Assembly (NCBI GenBank): GCA_023387085.1
Contig: JAEWIL010000215.1
Location: 1-47,704 of the forward strand
DNA length: 47,704 nucleotides
Origin: Pseudomonadota bacterium
Lineage (GTDB): Bacteria; Pseudomonadota; Alphaproteobacteria; Sphingomonadales; Sphingomonadaceae
Reading direction: 5' to 3'
Shown: positions 8,092-16,393 of the stretch, in pieces
Layout: every line of letters begins with the position of its first letter
How positions within the stretch are numbered: position 1 is the stretch's first letter
Position numbers and translations under genes: made by a program
Notes under the pieces: model-generated
Told to the model about the DNA's origin: nothing
Seen by the model: only the letters and a program-made list of their open reading frames with translations
The model's database searches: none

Positions 8092-9336
8092 CTAGATTTC
8101 AGCGCCCGCGAGCAGGCGTGGCAGATCGCCGGCCTCGCCGCGCGCCTCGTCCATGAAGAAGCGCTTGAGCACCGGCATGCGCTGCACCGCGCCCAGGCCG
8201 GCGCGACGAACGGCAGCGGCGGTGCGCCCCGGGACGCCGAACAGGCGGGTGAGGCCGTCGGTCGCGAGGCTGACCATCAGATTGTCGAGCCCGCGCCAGC
8301 GCTGGTAGCGCGCGAGCAACGCCGCATCGCCGAGGTCGAGTCCCAACCGCGCGCCCTCGACGAGGACTTCGGTGAGCGCCGCGACATCGCGGAGGCCAAG
8401 GTTCAGCCCTTGTCCCGCGATCGGATGAATCCCGTGCGCAGCATCGCCGACCAGCGCGATGCGGTCGGCGACGATCGTCGCGCTGTGATGAAAACCCAGC
8501 GGATAGGTCATGCGCGGCGCGACCAGCTCCATCGCGCCGAGCAGTCCGCCCGCGCGCTTCTCGAGCTCGGCGGTGAAGCCGCGATCGCCGAGCTTGGCAA
8601 AGCCCGGGCCGTCCTTTTCCGATACCGTCCAGACGAAGGCCGAACGTGGCCGCCCCTGCTCGTCGTCGACGAGCGGCAGCAGTGCGAAGGGCCCGGAGGG
8701 GAAGAAGATTTCATGCGCGACATTGCCGTGCGGCTTCGCATGCGCGACCGCGCCGATCATCGCATGATGATGATAGGACCAGTTGGCGATACTGAATCCC
8801 GCCGCGTCGCGCGTCGGCGACCGGCGACCCTCGGCGACGATCAGCAGCGGCGCCGCGAGCCTGGTCCCGTCGGCGAGCGTCAGGGTCACGCCATGCGCGC
8901 CAATATCGCGATCGACCACCTTTGCCGGCGCGAACAGCCGGACGAGCGGTGCCTCTGCAATTCCCGCCGCCAGCGCAAGGCGGAGGCGGCGATTCTCGAT
9001 CATCGTGCCGAGCGGCGCGGCGTCCTCGGCGGTCACGAAATCAAGCTCGCCGCCGCCGCCATTTTCCTTCGGTCCGCCGTCGCTCACCTTGATCGCGCGA
9101 ATCGGGCAGCCCTGCCCTGCGAGCCGGTCGGCGATGCCGATGACCTCGAACATCCGCCACACCGCGCTCGCGATCGCCGAGGCACGGCCGTCGAAACCCG
9201 GCGCGATCGATGCGACCGGATCGGCGGGATCGACGATCTGGCTCGACAGGCCGTGACGGGCGAGGGCAAGCGCCAGCGCCTGCCCGACGAGGCCGCCGCC
9301 GGAGATCAACACGTCGCTGCGCAGAGGTTCGGTCAT
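8092..9336 (-). CDS. FAD-dependent UbiH/UbiF/COQ6-type hydroxylase
   Basis: A 414-residue class A flavoprotein monooxygenase. The FAD dinucleotide-binding site is at the N-terminus (DVLISGGGLVGQALALAL). The ribose-binding GD motif is LVGDAAHGIHPIAGQGLNLG, which is very typical of the ubiquinone-biosynthesis hydroxylases. These enzymes hydroxylate the polyprenyl-phenol ring using NAD(P)H and O2. Alphaproteobacteria use varied sets (UbiH, UbiF, UbiI, UbiL, UbiM), and which ring position this one attacks cannot be told from sequence. It is a single minus-strand gene with no linked ubi genes in view. Length is normal. Confidence 0.88.
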   Translation of the reverse strand: MTEPLRSDVLISGGGLVGQALALALARHGLSSQIVDPADPVASIAPGFDGRASAIASAVWRMFEVIGIADRLAGQGCPIRAIKVSDGGPKENGGGGELDFVTAEDAAPLGTMIENRRLRLALAAGIAEAPLVRLFAPAKVVDRDIGAHGVTLTLADGTRLAAPLLIVAEGRRSPTRDAAGFSIANWSYHHHAMIGAVAHAKPHGNVAHEIFFPSGPFALLPLVDDEQGRPRSAFVWTVSEKDGPGFAKLGDRGFTAELEKRAGGLLGAMELVAPRMTYPLGFHHSATIVADRIALVGDAAHGIHPIAGQGLNLGLRDVAALTEVLVEGARLGLDLGDAALLARYQRWRGLDNLMVSLATDGLTRLFGVPGRTAAAVRRAGLGAVQRMPVLKRFFMDEARGEAGDLPRLLAGAEI

Positions 9337-9426
9337 GCAGCCGCCCTAGCGCGTTTTAGGGCGGGATGAAAAGGACGGCGTTTGGCCGAAAGGGTGAGGA
9401 TTGTCTGAAAACGACCGATTGTGGAC

Positions 9427-9957
9427 CTAGAGGGCTTCGGTGATCACCCGCTGCCAACCCTCCGTTATATCTGACCAAAACTCGATGTGCCGCGTTTCAC
9501 CAACGTTGCACGTTCCTGAAAACTCGTTGGCGAAATACTCCGTCAGGTTCGCGCCGTAATAAATAGTGTCAAAGCCAAACATCGAGAAAACCGGGTTTCC
9601 AGATTTATCGGGCGTCTCGGGAATAAACCGATGTGCGATCAACGGTATCAACCGAGGCGCTTGCTGTATCGCGTCGCGCGCAATCTCAATTTGCATCGGC
9701 CGCTCTATCGGTCGGTCGCCCCACCCGGGCCACCATGAGCCATTCTCAACCTCAGCGAGTAGCATATTCAGCGGCCACGCGAGCATTTCACGAATGCGCT
9801 TATCCTCTGTCTCCCACCGGTAGCCGTCAACCGGACTCATCTCCAAGAACAGAGCGATTAAGTCTTGCGGGAAGCAAATGTCGTAGCGTTCTTGCGCATC
9901 GTCCAGTTGCGATTGGGTGTAGCCAGCTTGCCAGTTTTCCATTGGCGCAGTTTGCAT
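9427..9957 (-). CDS. SMI1/KNR4 (SUKH)-like hypothetical protein
   Basis: About 176 residues, with weak resemblance to the SMI1/KNR4 or SUKH fold: an early helix plus FPQDLIALFLEMSPVDGYRW, a central WPLNML segment, then IPLIAHRFIPETPDKSGNPV and the FGFDTIYYGANLTEYFANEF block. SUKH proteins often act as immunity proteins to contact-dependent or polymorphic toxins; no toxin gene is near. Base composition is visibly lower in GC than all neighbours and codon use is different (many A/T-ending codons), which suggests recent acquisition. The start is uncertain: ATG at 9957 is taken here; GTG at 9978 and ATG at 9942 are alternatives. Confidence 0.6.
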   Translation of the reverse strand: MQTAPMENWQAGYTQSQLDDAQERYDICFPQDLIALFLEMSPVDGYRWETEDKRIREMLAWPLNMLLAEVENGSWWPGWGDRPIERPMQIEIARDAIQQAPRLIPLIAHRFIPETPDKSGNPVFSMFGFDTIYYGANLTEYFANEFSGTCNVGETRHIEFWSDITEGWQRVITEAL

Positions 9958-10275
9958 AATCACATGGCAGCTTTCCACCCCAATGCCGACACCACTTTCA
10001 AATAGGCCTTTCCTACATTATCCGGCTGTGTCAGCCTTCATCCGGCTCTTTCATCTGGTGAACGAAAAGCGGTCGCTACCCGGCTTCCGGTGCGGCCATC
10101 GCGCGGCGCGTCCAGCACACCGCAAGACCCAAACCGGCGCGCGCGCAGGGCTGAACTTTCCTGAACTTTGGAATAATATTTGCCCACGCCGCTTCGCCTC
10201 CGCAGGGGCGCCGCTTGACGGCGAGTCCGCCGCATGTGCATATCGCCGTGGTTAATCGTTAGGGACCTTTTCAGC
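9958..10275. other. Gene-free stretch upstream of ftsK
   Basis: About 318 bases without a supported gene. It contains a tandem CTGAACTTT repeat (10151-10159 and 10161-10169) directly followed by a TAATAT hexamer (10174-10179), which could be a promoter -10 for ftsK. The match to a -35 is poor, so this is a weak call. Confidence 0.35.
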
Positions 10276-12597
10276 ATGGCCAGCCGCAAGCCCGTCGCCG
10301 CGAAGGCCGATTGGCGCACCATTTTCCGGCAGAGCGTCGCACAGTCGCTGGTGATCGCCGCAGCGGCGGCACTCGCCCTTTTCACGCTGTTCCTGACGCT
10401 CGCCTTTGCGACCTATGACAGCACCGACGCCGCGCTCAACACCGCGGCGAACGGCAATGCGGCGAACTGGATGGGCGCGCCCGGCGCCTGGTTCGCCGAC
10501 CTTGGCCTGTCGATCGGCGGCGCGGGCGCGATATTGCTGATCCCGCTGCTCGGCGTCATGGCGTGGCGGCTGTGGGCCGGCGAGCCGCAACCCTATTGGC
10601 TGCGCCAACTCACTTATTGCTTCATCGGGATATTGCTCGTCGGCCTCGGCGCGGAACTATGGGCGCCCGCCAGCGGCGCGCCGATGCCCGCGGGCTGGGG
10701 CGGGATCGTCGCGCTCGTCGTCGGCGGCGCGATCACCCCGCTGTTCGCCTATGCCGGCGAACCCGGTGCCGCGCTCGCGCGCTTCGCTGCCATCCTGTTC
10801 CTCGTTGGTTTCGGTCTGTGGCTCGCCTTCCGCTCGCTGCGGCTGGAAAAGGGATGGGCGTCGCGGCTGAAACTGCCCGCCGCGACGGGCAGCCGCATCG
10901 TCGAACCCGCGAGGGCCGCCGACACCGGCGACGCCGATGCGCGGACGCCCAATCTGATGGAACGCGTGACCCGCCCGCGTCCGCGCGCCGAACCGAGCGA
11001 TCGCGCGCCGCCCGAGATCACCGATCCGGTCGAGCGCACCCAGCCCTCGAAACCCAAGCCGAAGCCGCAGACCGAGCTTTTCACCAACTACCGGCTCCCC
11101 CCGCTCGACCTGCTCGCGCCAGCGCCCCCGGGGCGCGCGGGCCAGATCGACAAGGCGGCACTCGAACGCAATGCGCGGCTGCTCGAATCGGTGCTCGAGG
11201 ATTTCCAGGTCAAGGGCGTCGTCACCGCGGTCCGCCCCGGTCCGGTCGTCACCATGTACGAGCTCGAACCCGCGCCGGGCACCAAGGCCAGCCGCGTTTC
11301 GAACCTCGCCGACGACATCGCGCGCAACATGTCGGCGCTGTCGGCGCGCATCGCCCCCATTCCGGGCCGCACCGTGATCGGCATCGAACTGCCCAACGCG
11401 AACCGCGAATCGGTGGTGCTGCACGAGATCATCGGCAGCGCGCTGTTTCAGGACCAGACCGGCGCCCTGCCGATCATCCTCGGCAAGAATATCAGCGGCG
11501 ACCCGATGATCGCCGACCTCGCGCCGATGCCGCACCTCTTGATCGCGGGTACGACGGGCTCGGGTAAATCGGTCGGCCTCAACGCAATGATCCTGTCGCT
11601 TCTCTATCGCCTCGGCCCCGACCAGGTGAAGATGATCATGATCGACCCGAAGATGCTCGAACTCAGCGTCTACGACGATATTCCGCATCTGCTCGCGCCC
11701 GTCGTGACCGAACCCAAGAAGGCGATCCGGGCCCTCAAATGGGCGGTCGAACAGATGGAAGACCGCTACCGGATGATGTCGTCGCTGTCGGTGCGAAACC
11801 TCGCGAGCTACAACGACAAGGTTCGCGCCGCGCTCGCCAAGGGCAAGTCGCTCGGGCGGCGCGTCCAGACCGGCTATGATCCCGATACCGGCCAGCCGGT
11901 TTACGAGGAAGAGACGCTCGATTACCAGCCGCTGCCGCAGATCGTCGTCGTCGTCGACGAACTCGCCGACCTGATGATGACCGCGGGCAAGGAAGTCGAA
12001 TTCCTGATCCAGCGCCTCGCGCAAAAGGCGCGCGCGGCGGGCATCCATCTGATCCTCGCGACGCAGCGCCCGTCGGTCGACGTTATCACCGGCGTCATCA
12101 AGGCGAACCTGCCGACTCGCATCAGCTTCAATGTGACATCGAAGATCGATAGCCGCACGATTCTGGGCGAGGCCGGCGCCGAACAATTGCTCGGCAAGGG
12201 CGACATGCTTTACGTGCCCGGCGGCAAGCAGATCACGCGTATCCATGGCCCGTTCGTGTCGGACGACGAAGTGCGCGCGGTCGCCGACCATTGGCGCGGG
12301 CAGGGCCGCCCCGACTATATCGAAAGCGTCACCGAAGACCCCGAGGACGGCGGTTTCGCGATGGAGGGAGCCCCCGCCGGCGGCGACAGCGCCGAGGACC
12401 GCATGTATGCGAAGGCCTGCCAGATTGTCGCCGAAAGCCAGAAGGCCTCGACAAGCTGGCTCCAGCGCCAACTCCGTATCGGCTATAACAGCGCGGCGCG
12501 GCTGATCGAGCGGATGGAGGAGGAAGGCATCGTCAGCGCGCCCAACCATGTCGGCCGCCGCGACGTGCTGACCGACCAATATGGCCAGCCGCGATGA
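10276..12597 (+). CDS. ftsK: DNA translocase FtsK
   Basis: A 773-residue FtsK/SpoIIIE translocase. The N-terminus carries about four to five hydrophobic membrane segments (residues about 25-190), then a short acidic/Pro-rich linker. The motor domain has Walker A GTTGSGKS near residue 424 and Walker B (VVVVDELADL) near 559. The C-terminal gamma winged-helix domain that reads the KOPS polarity sites is present (SWLQRQLRIGYNSAARLIER). It pumps chromosomal DNA through the division septum and activates XerCD at dif. The start at 10276 (MASRKPV) avoids a 14-residue upstream extension without a ribosome site. lolA follows 110 bases later, a frequent ftsK-lolA order in Proteobacteria. Confidence 0.97.
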   Translation: MASRKPVAAKADWRTIFRQSVAQSLVIAAAAALALFTLFLTLAFATYDSTDAALNTAANGNAANWMGAPGAWFADLGLSIGGAGAILLIPLLGVMAWRLWAGEPQPYWLRQLTYCFIGILLVGLGAELWAPASGAPMPAGWGGIVALVVGGAITPLFAYAGEPGAALARFAAILFLVGFGLWLAFRSLRLEKGWASRLKLPAATGSRIVEPARAADTGDADARTPNLMERVTRPRPRAEPSDRAPPEITDPVERTQPSKPKPKPQTELFTNYRLPPLDLLAPAPPGRAGQIDKAALERNARLLESVLEDFQVKGVVTAVRPGPVVTMYELEPAPGTKASRVSNLADDIARNMSALSARIAPIPGRTVIGIELPNANRESVVLHEIIGSALFQDQTGALPIILGKNISGDPMIADLAPMPHLLIAGTTGSGKSVGLNAMILSLLYRLGPDQVKMIMIDPKMLELSVYDDIPHLLAPVVTEPKKAIRALKWAVEQMEDRYRMMSSLSVRNLASYNDKVRAALAKGKSLGRRVQTGYDPDTGQPVYEEETLDYQPLPQIVVVVDELADLMMTAGKEVEFLIQRLAQKARAAGIHLILATQRPSVDVITGVIKANLPTRISFNVTSKIDSRTILGEAGAEQLLGKGDMLYVPGGKQITRIHGPFVSDDEVRAVADHWRGQGRPDYIESVTEDPEDGGFAMEGAPAGGDSAEDRMYAKACQIVAESQKASTSWLQRQLRIGYNSAARLIERMEEEGIVSAPNHVGRRDVLTDQYGQPR

Positions 12598-12707
12598 GGA
12601 ACCTTCCCGCGCCTCGCGGCTTGAACAGCATCTGACAGCCGGGTTCAGGGCGGGTTCAATGCCCGTCGGCGATGGCTGCTCCGAAACAAACCAGGAATGT
12701 GGACCCG

Positions 12708-13349
12708 ATGATCTTCAAGACCCTTTCGACCCGCGCCGCCGCGTGGACGCTCATGCCGCTTGCCGCCGCGGGTCTCGCAGCTACGGTCCCTGCGGTCGCC
12801 CAGTCGTCGAACGCGCTGTCGGCGGTGCAGGCGCACCTCAAATCGACAAGTTCGATGACCGCCGATTTCGTCCAGACCGACCGCAACGGCCAGCGCCTGA
12901 CCGGCAAGCTGACCTTGAAGCGTCCCGGCAAGATCCGCTTCCAGTATCAGAAAGACGTCCCGCTGCTGATCGTCGGCGACGGCAGCCGCCTCACGATGAT
13001 CGACTATCAGGTGAAGCAGGTGCAGAGCTGGCCGGTCAAGAATTCGCCGCTCGGCGCGCTTCTCGATCCTGACCGCGACCTGTCGAAATATGCCAAGCTC
13101 ATCCCCACCGGCAGCAGCGACGTGATGAGCGTCGAGGTCAAGGACCCCAAGCGCCCCGAATATGGTACGATCACGATGGTGTTCGTCCGCGACGGCTCCG
13201 CGCCGGGCGGGGTGCGGCTGCGCGGCTGGGTCGCGCTCGATTCGCAGAACAACCGGACGCGCATCGATCTCAGCAACCAGAAATTCAATGTCGCGGTCGC
13301 CGATTCCGCTTTCAAATGGACCGACCCGCGCCCGCGCAAGCGTATCTGA
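12708..13349 (+). CDS. lolA: Outer-membrane lipoprotein carrier protein LolA
   Basis: A 213-residue periplasmic protein. The first ~30 residues are a Sec signal peptide (basic start, hydrophobic AAAWTLMPLAAAGLAATVPA, cleavage near AVAQ/SS). The mature part has the LolA half-barrel pattern: MTADFVQTDRNGQRLTGKL, then PGKIRFQYQKDVPLLIVGDG and the VKQVQSWPV strand. It shuttles lipoproteins from LolCDE to the outer membrane. Its position immediately after ftsK, and before xth as in several sphingomonads, supports the call. The start at 12708 is taken because it begins right at the signal peptide; an in-frame ATG at 12672 would add 12 residues. Confidence 0.9.
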   Translation: MIFKTLSTRAAAWTLMPLAAAGLAATVPAVAQSSNALSAVQAHLKSTSSMTADFVQTDRNGQRLTGKLTLKRPGKIRFQYQKDVPLLIVGDGSRLTMIDYQVKQVQSWPVKNSPLGALLDPDRDLSKYAKLIPTGSSDVMSVEVKDPKRPEYGTITMVFVRDGSAPGGVRLRGWVALDSQNNRTRIDLSNQKFNVAVADSAFKWTDPRPRKRI

Positions 13350-13694
13350 GCCAAGGTGGGGGTGCGGGCCGGTGCCGCACGTTTCGGCTCGGCCGAAACA
13401 GATTCGAACCCACAGCTTCGACGAACGGCCCGCGGCGACCGACGAACGGCGGCCGGGCGGGCTTCGTTCAGCTTGGCGACAGGGAAGATCGGCTATTCCA
13501 ACCCTCGAAGGCGCCGCCACGGCCTCCGGATTTGGGTTTCCCCCTGTTGCCCCTCCCGGACTGCCAGGCACCTTCATTCAAGAGCGTGACGAACGCTGAC
13601 CTTGAACCCCCGTTCCACCGCCCCTGGAACGGGGGTTTATGTTTTCGGCCAAGACTCGTTGCGCCCGATCCCGCGCGCCGATAGAGCCAATCGC
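13350..13694. other. Intergenic stretch lolA to xth
   Basis: About 345 bases with no supported gene; the open frames across it are Arg/Pro-rich shadows. Its only clear element is the perfect hairpin at 13605-13637, listed separately. Confidence 0.5.
13605..13638 (+). terminator. Perfect 12-bp hairpin, likely terminator of ftsK-lolA
   Basis: AACCCCCGTTCC (13605-13616) pairs exactly with GGAACGGGGGTT (13626-13637) around a 9-base loop, with only a short T run after it. It lies downstream of lolA and upstream of xth, so it probably ends the ftsK-lolA transcript. The T tract is short, so efficiency is uncertain. Confidence 0.65.
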
Positions 13695-14486
13695 ATGACC
13701 ATCAGCATCGCCTCGTGGAACATCAACAGCGTCCGCGCCCGCATCGGCATCGTCGAAAAATTCCTGCGCGAGGAAGCCCCCGACATCCTCTGCCTGCAAG
13801 AAACGAAGGTCGAATGCGGCCTGTTTCCAAAGGCCATGTTCGAACAGCTGGGCTACACCCATATAGTCACCCACGGTCAACGCATGCACCACGGGGTCGC
13901 GACGATCAGCCGGGTGCCGCTGAGCGATGTCCGCAAATATGACTGGCAGGCTAATGGCGAGGCACGCCATATCGGCGTAACGCTGCCGTCGGGTGTGCGG
14001 CTCGACAATGTCTATATTCCCGCAGGCGGCGACATTCCCGACCGCAATCTCAATCCGAAGTTCGGGCAGAAGCTCGATTTTTTCGGCCGCATGACCGAAT
14101 GGTCGAGCGCGCTGGCCGACACGCCCTCGATCCTCACCGGCGATTTCAACGTCGCTCCGCTCGAAAGCGACGTCTGGAATCACAAGGCGCTGCTCGACGT
14201 CGTCAGTCACACGCCGATCGAGGTCGAAACATTGGCGCGACTGCAGGCCGCATCGAACTGGGTTGATCTTGGTCGCCATTTTATTGCCGCACCAACCCCG
14301 CTCTACACCTGGTGGAGCTACCGCGCGAAAGATTGGGAAGCGTCCAACCGTGGTCGCCGGCTCGACCATATGTGGGTCACTCCCGACCTGATGGCCAAGG
14401 CGGTGTCGCACCGGGTCGTCCAGCCCGCGCGCAGCTGGGAGCGGCCGTCGGATCATATTCCGCTGATCACCGAGTTCGCCTTTTGA
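13695..14486 (+). CDS. xth: Exodeoxyribonuclease III (AP endonuclease)
   Basis: A 263-residue Exo III/APE1 family nuclease for base-excision repair: it cuts the DNA backbone 5' of abasic sites and trims 3' ends. Motifs: ISIASWNINSVRAR at the start, the metal-binding LQETKVE (E near residue 38), the substrate loop with YTHIVTHGQ, LTGDFNVAP (catalytic Asp/Asn), LDHMWVTPDL, and the terminal SDHIPLITEF with the catalytic His. Length fits the E. coli enzyme (268). The start at 13695 was chosen because the family begins there; upstream residues read through the hairpin. Its stop overlaps the ribA start by 4 bases (TTGA). Confidence 0.95.
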   Translation: MTISIASWNINSVRARIGIVEKFLREEAPDILCLQETKVECGLFPKAMFEQLGYTHIVTHGQRMHHGVATISRVPLSDVRKYDWQANGEARHIGVTLPSGVRLDNVYIPAGGDIPDRNLNPKFGQKLDFFGRMTEWSSALADTPSILTGDFNVAPLESDVWNHKALLDVVSHTPIEVETLARLQAASNWVDLGRHFIAAPTPLYTWWSYRAKDWEASNRGRRLDHMWVTPDLMAKAVSHRVVQPARSWERPSDHIPLITEFAF

Positions 14487-15550
14487 GCGATTCGCCTAAC
14501 GACCGCGGCGCCCGCCGCGCGGCGCGCGCGATCGACGCGCTGCGTCGCGGCTGGCCGTTTCGCGTCACCGGATTCGACGGCGACCTTGACCTGCTTGCCG
14601 TCGAAAGCGCGCGCGATGCGGCACTTGCAGGCTTCGGCGGCCGCGACATCCTGTTGTCGGGCGAGCGCGCCGTCACGCTCAAGCTCACCAACCAGCGCCC
14701 GGCTGCGGCCCCTGGGCCGGTCCGGCTCGTCGGCGCTGGCGAGACGATTGCGGCGGCGCTGGCGATCGCCGACCCCGCGCTCGATCTCGCGCACCCGCTG
14801 AAAGGCCCGTTCCGCACGATGGCGACCGGCGGTGAAGCCGCTGCCGCTGCTGCCATGACGATGGCGCGCCACGCCGGGCTGCTCCCGGCTTTCTTCGTGC
14901 GCGAGGCGGCCGGCGAGGCCGAGACCATATGCTCGGTACACGACGTGGCGACGCTGCTCGATCCCGCGCGGCTGGAAATCGCGGCGCGGGCGCGGCTGCC
15001 CGTCGAAGCGAGCGAGACAGCGGAGATTATCGCCTTCCGCTCGCCCGAGGAGGCGTCGGACCATGTGGCGCTCATCGTCGGAAAACGCGACGGCAATCCC
15101 CCCGTCGTCCGCCTGCACAGCGAATGCCTGACGGGCGACGTCCTCAGCAGCCTGAAATGCGATTGCGGGCCGCAGCTTCACGCCGCGCTCCATGCGATGG
15201 CCCACGCCTCTTGGGGCGTCCTGCTCTATCTCCGGCAGGAAGGACGCGGCATCGGCCTCGTCAACAAGCTGCGCGCCTATGCGTTGCAGGATCAGGGCTA
15301 TGACACGGTCGATGCCAATTTACGGCTCGGCTTTCCGGTCGAGGCCCGCGACTTCGCAATCGCCGGCCGGATGCTCGACCTTTTGAATATCCCGAGCATC
15401 CGGTTGATGACGAACAATCCGGAGAAGGTCGCGCGGCTCGAAAAGGAAGGCGTCCGCGTCATCGAGCGCATTCCGCTCGCACTGCCGACGAACAAATATA
15501 ATGAACAATATCTGGCGACCAAACGCGATCGCACAGGACATCAGCTCTAG
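14483..15550 (+). CDS. ribA: GTP cyclohydrolase II with long N-terminal extension
   Basis: A 355-residue RibA, first enzyme of riboflavin synthesis (GTP to 2,5-diamino-6-ribosylamino-pyrimidinone phosphate). The catalytic part (about 180-350) has the zinc cysteines C215, C226 and C228 in RLHSECLTGDVLSSLKCDCG, followed by YLRQEGRGIGLVNKLRAYAL and the MTNNPEKVARLEKEGV segment. The first ~175 residues recall the DHBP-synthase (RibB) scaffold but lack an obvious acidic catalytic cluster; E. coli RibA (196 residues) has no such part. The start is inferred to be TTG at 14483, overlapping the xth stop; the alternative upstream ATG lies deep inside xth. Co-translation with xth is likely. Confidence 0.92.
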   Translation: MSDSPNDRGARRAARAIDALRRGWPFRVTGFDGDLDLLAVESARDAALAGFGGRDILLSGERAVTLKLTNQRPAAAPGPVRLVGAGETIAAALAIADPALDLAHPLKGPFRTMATGGEAAAAAAMTMARHAGLLPAFFVREAAGEAETICSVHDVATLLDPARLEIAARARLPVEASETAEIIAFRSPEEASDHVALIVGKRDGNPPVVRLHSECLTGDVLSSLKCDCGPQLHAALHAMAHASWGVLLYLRQEGRGIGLVNKLRAYALQDQGYDTVDANLRLGFPVEARDFAIAGRMLDLLNIPSIRLMTNNPEKVARLEKEGVRVIERIPLALPTNKYNEQYLATKRDRTGHQL

Positions 15551-15579
15551 GAAAAGGCGCCGGGGGGATACCGGCGCCT
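15551..15579 (-). terminator. Intrinsic terminator of the LytTR two-component operon
   Basis: On the minus strand AGGCGCCGG (15579-15571) pairs with CCGGCGCCT (15563-15555) and is followed by TTTT. It sits 8 bases past the response-regulator stop and just past the convergent ribA stop, so it may serve both. Confidence 0.8.
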
Positions 15580-15586
15580 CCTCCAA

Positions 15587-16393
15587 TCAATGCACGAAGC
15601 GTGCGACAACGTCGCGATAACTTCGACTGACCTTCACCTGCGCGCCCGATCCGAGGACGAGGAAGCATTCGCCGTTGGTGTGCGGCTTGACCTGCTTGAC
15701 CTGTGACAGGTTCACGATCGTCGAGCGATGGACGCGCTGGAAATTTCGTGGGTCGAGCCGCTTTTCCAGATCCTTCATCGTCTCGCGCAGGATCAGGCTG
15801 TTGTCGGCGGTATAGATGCACATATAATCGCCCGCGGCGTCGATCCGTTCGATGCTGTCGACATCGACCCGGAAAATCTGGCCGCGGTCCTTGATGTTGA
15901 TCATCTTCTCGTAGCGATCGGCGGCGTGGGCGTCGGGTTGCACCTCTGCGTCAAAATCGTCGGCCACCTCGGGCGCAACCTCGGCGAGCACGGTCTTCAA
16001 TCGCTCCACCTCCGCAGCCCCGCGCTTTTCGGCGAGCCGCTGGCGCACGCGGTCGAGCGCGTCGGCGAGACGCTCGGGCTCGACAGGCTTGACGAGATAA
16101 TCGACCGCCTGTGCCTCGAACGCCCGGATCGCATGGTCCGAATAAGCGGTGACGAAAACGACGAGTGGCGGCTCCACCTCCATCAGGCCCTGGATCACCG
16201 AAAAGCCGTCGAACCCCGGCATCTGGATGTCGAGGAACACAAGGTCGGGTTTATGCGTCTTGATCTTGCGAATGGCCTCGCGGCCGTTCTGGGCGGTGTC
16301 GACGATTTCGACATCATTATGCGCTTCGAGCCGCAATTGCAGGCCCTGGGTCGCCAATTTTTCATCATCCACCAGGATGGTTCTGATCGTCAT
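15587..16393 (-). CDS. LytTR-family response regulator
   Basis: A 268-residue regulator with a CheY-like receiver (about 4-118) and a LytTR DNA-binding domain (about 160-265). Receiver residues are complete: acidic pair DD at 9-10, phosphoacceptor D55 in LVFLDIQMPG, and K102 in YLVKP. The LytTR part shows FRVDVDSIERIDAAGDYMCI and RNFQRVHRSTIVNLSQV. This family (LytR/AlgR) binds direct repeats upstream of its targets. The gene overlaps the kinase gene by 4 bases and forms one operon with it. No adjacent target gene (such as a transporter or lrgAB) is present, so the regulon is unknown. Confidence 0.94.
   Translation of the reverse strand: MTIRTILVDDEKLATQGLQLRLEAHNDVEIVDTAQNGREAIRKIKTHKPDLVFLDIQMPGFDGFSVIQGLMEVEPPLVVFVTAYSDHAIRAFEAQAVDYLVKPVEPERLADALDRVRQRLAEKRGAAEVERLKTVLAEVAPEVADDFDAEVQPDAHAADRYEKMINIKDRGQIFRVDVDSIERIDAAGDYMCIYTADNSLILRETMKDLEKRLDPRNFQRVHRSTIVNLSQVKQVKPHTNGECFLVLGSGAQVKVSRSYRDVVARFVH

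Noticed and set aside
10151..10169. Tandem CTGAACTTT repeat upstream of ftsK as a LexA (SOS) box
   Set aside because: The alphaproteobacterial LexA site is GAAC-N7-GAAC or GTTC-N7-GTTC; here the spacer is six bases, so the match fails.
13350..13684. Open frames across the lolA-xth gap as a small protein gene
   Set aside because: They run through a perfect terminator hairpin and have no conserved features.
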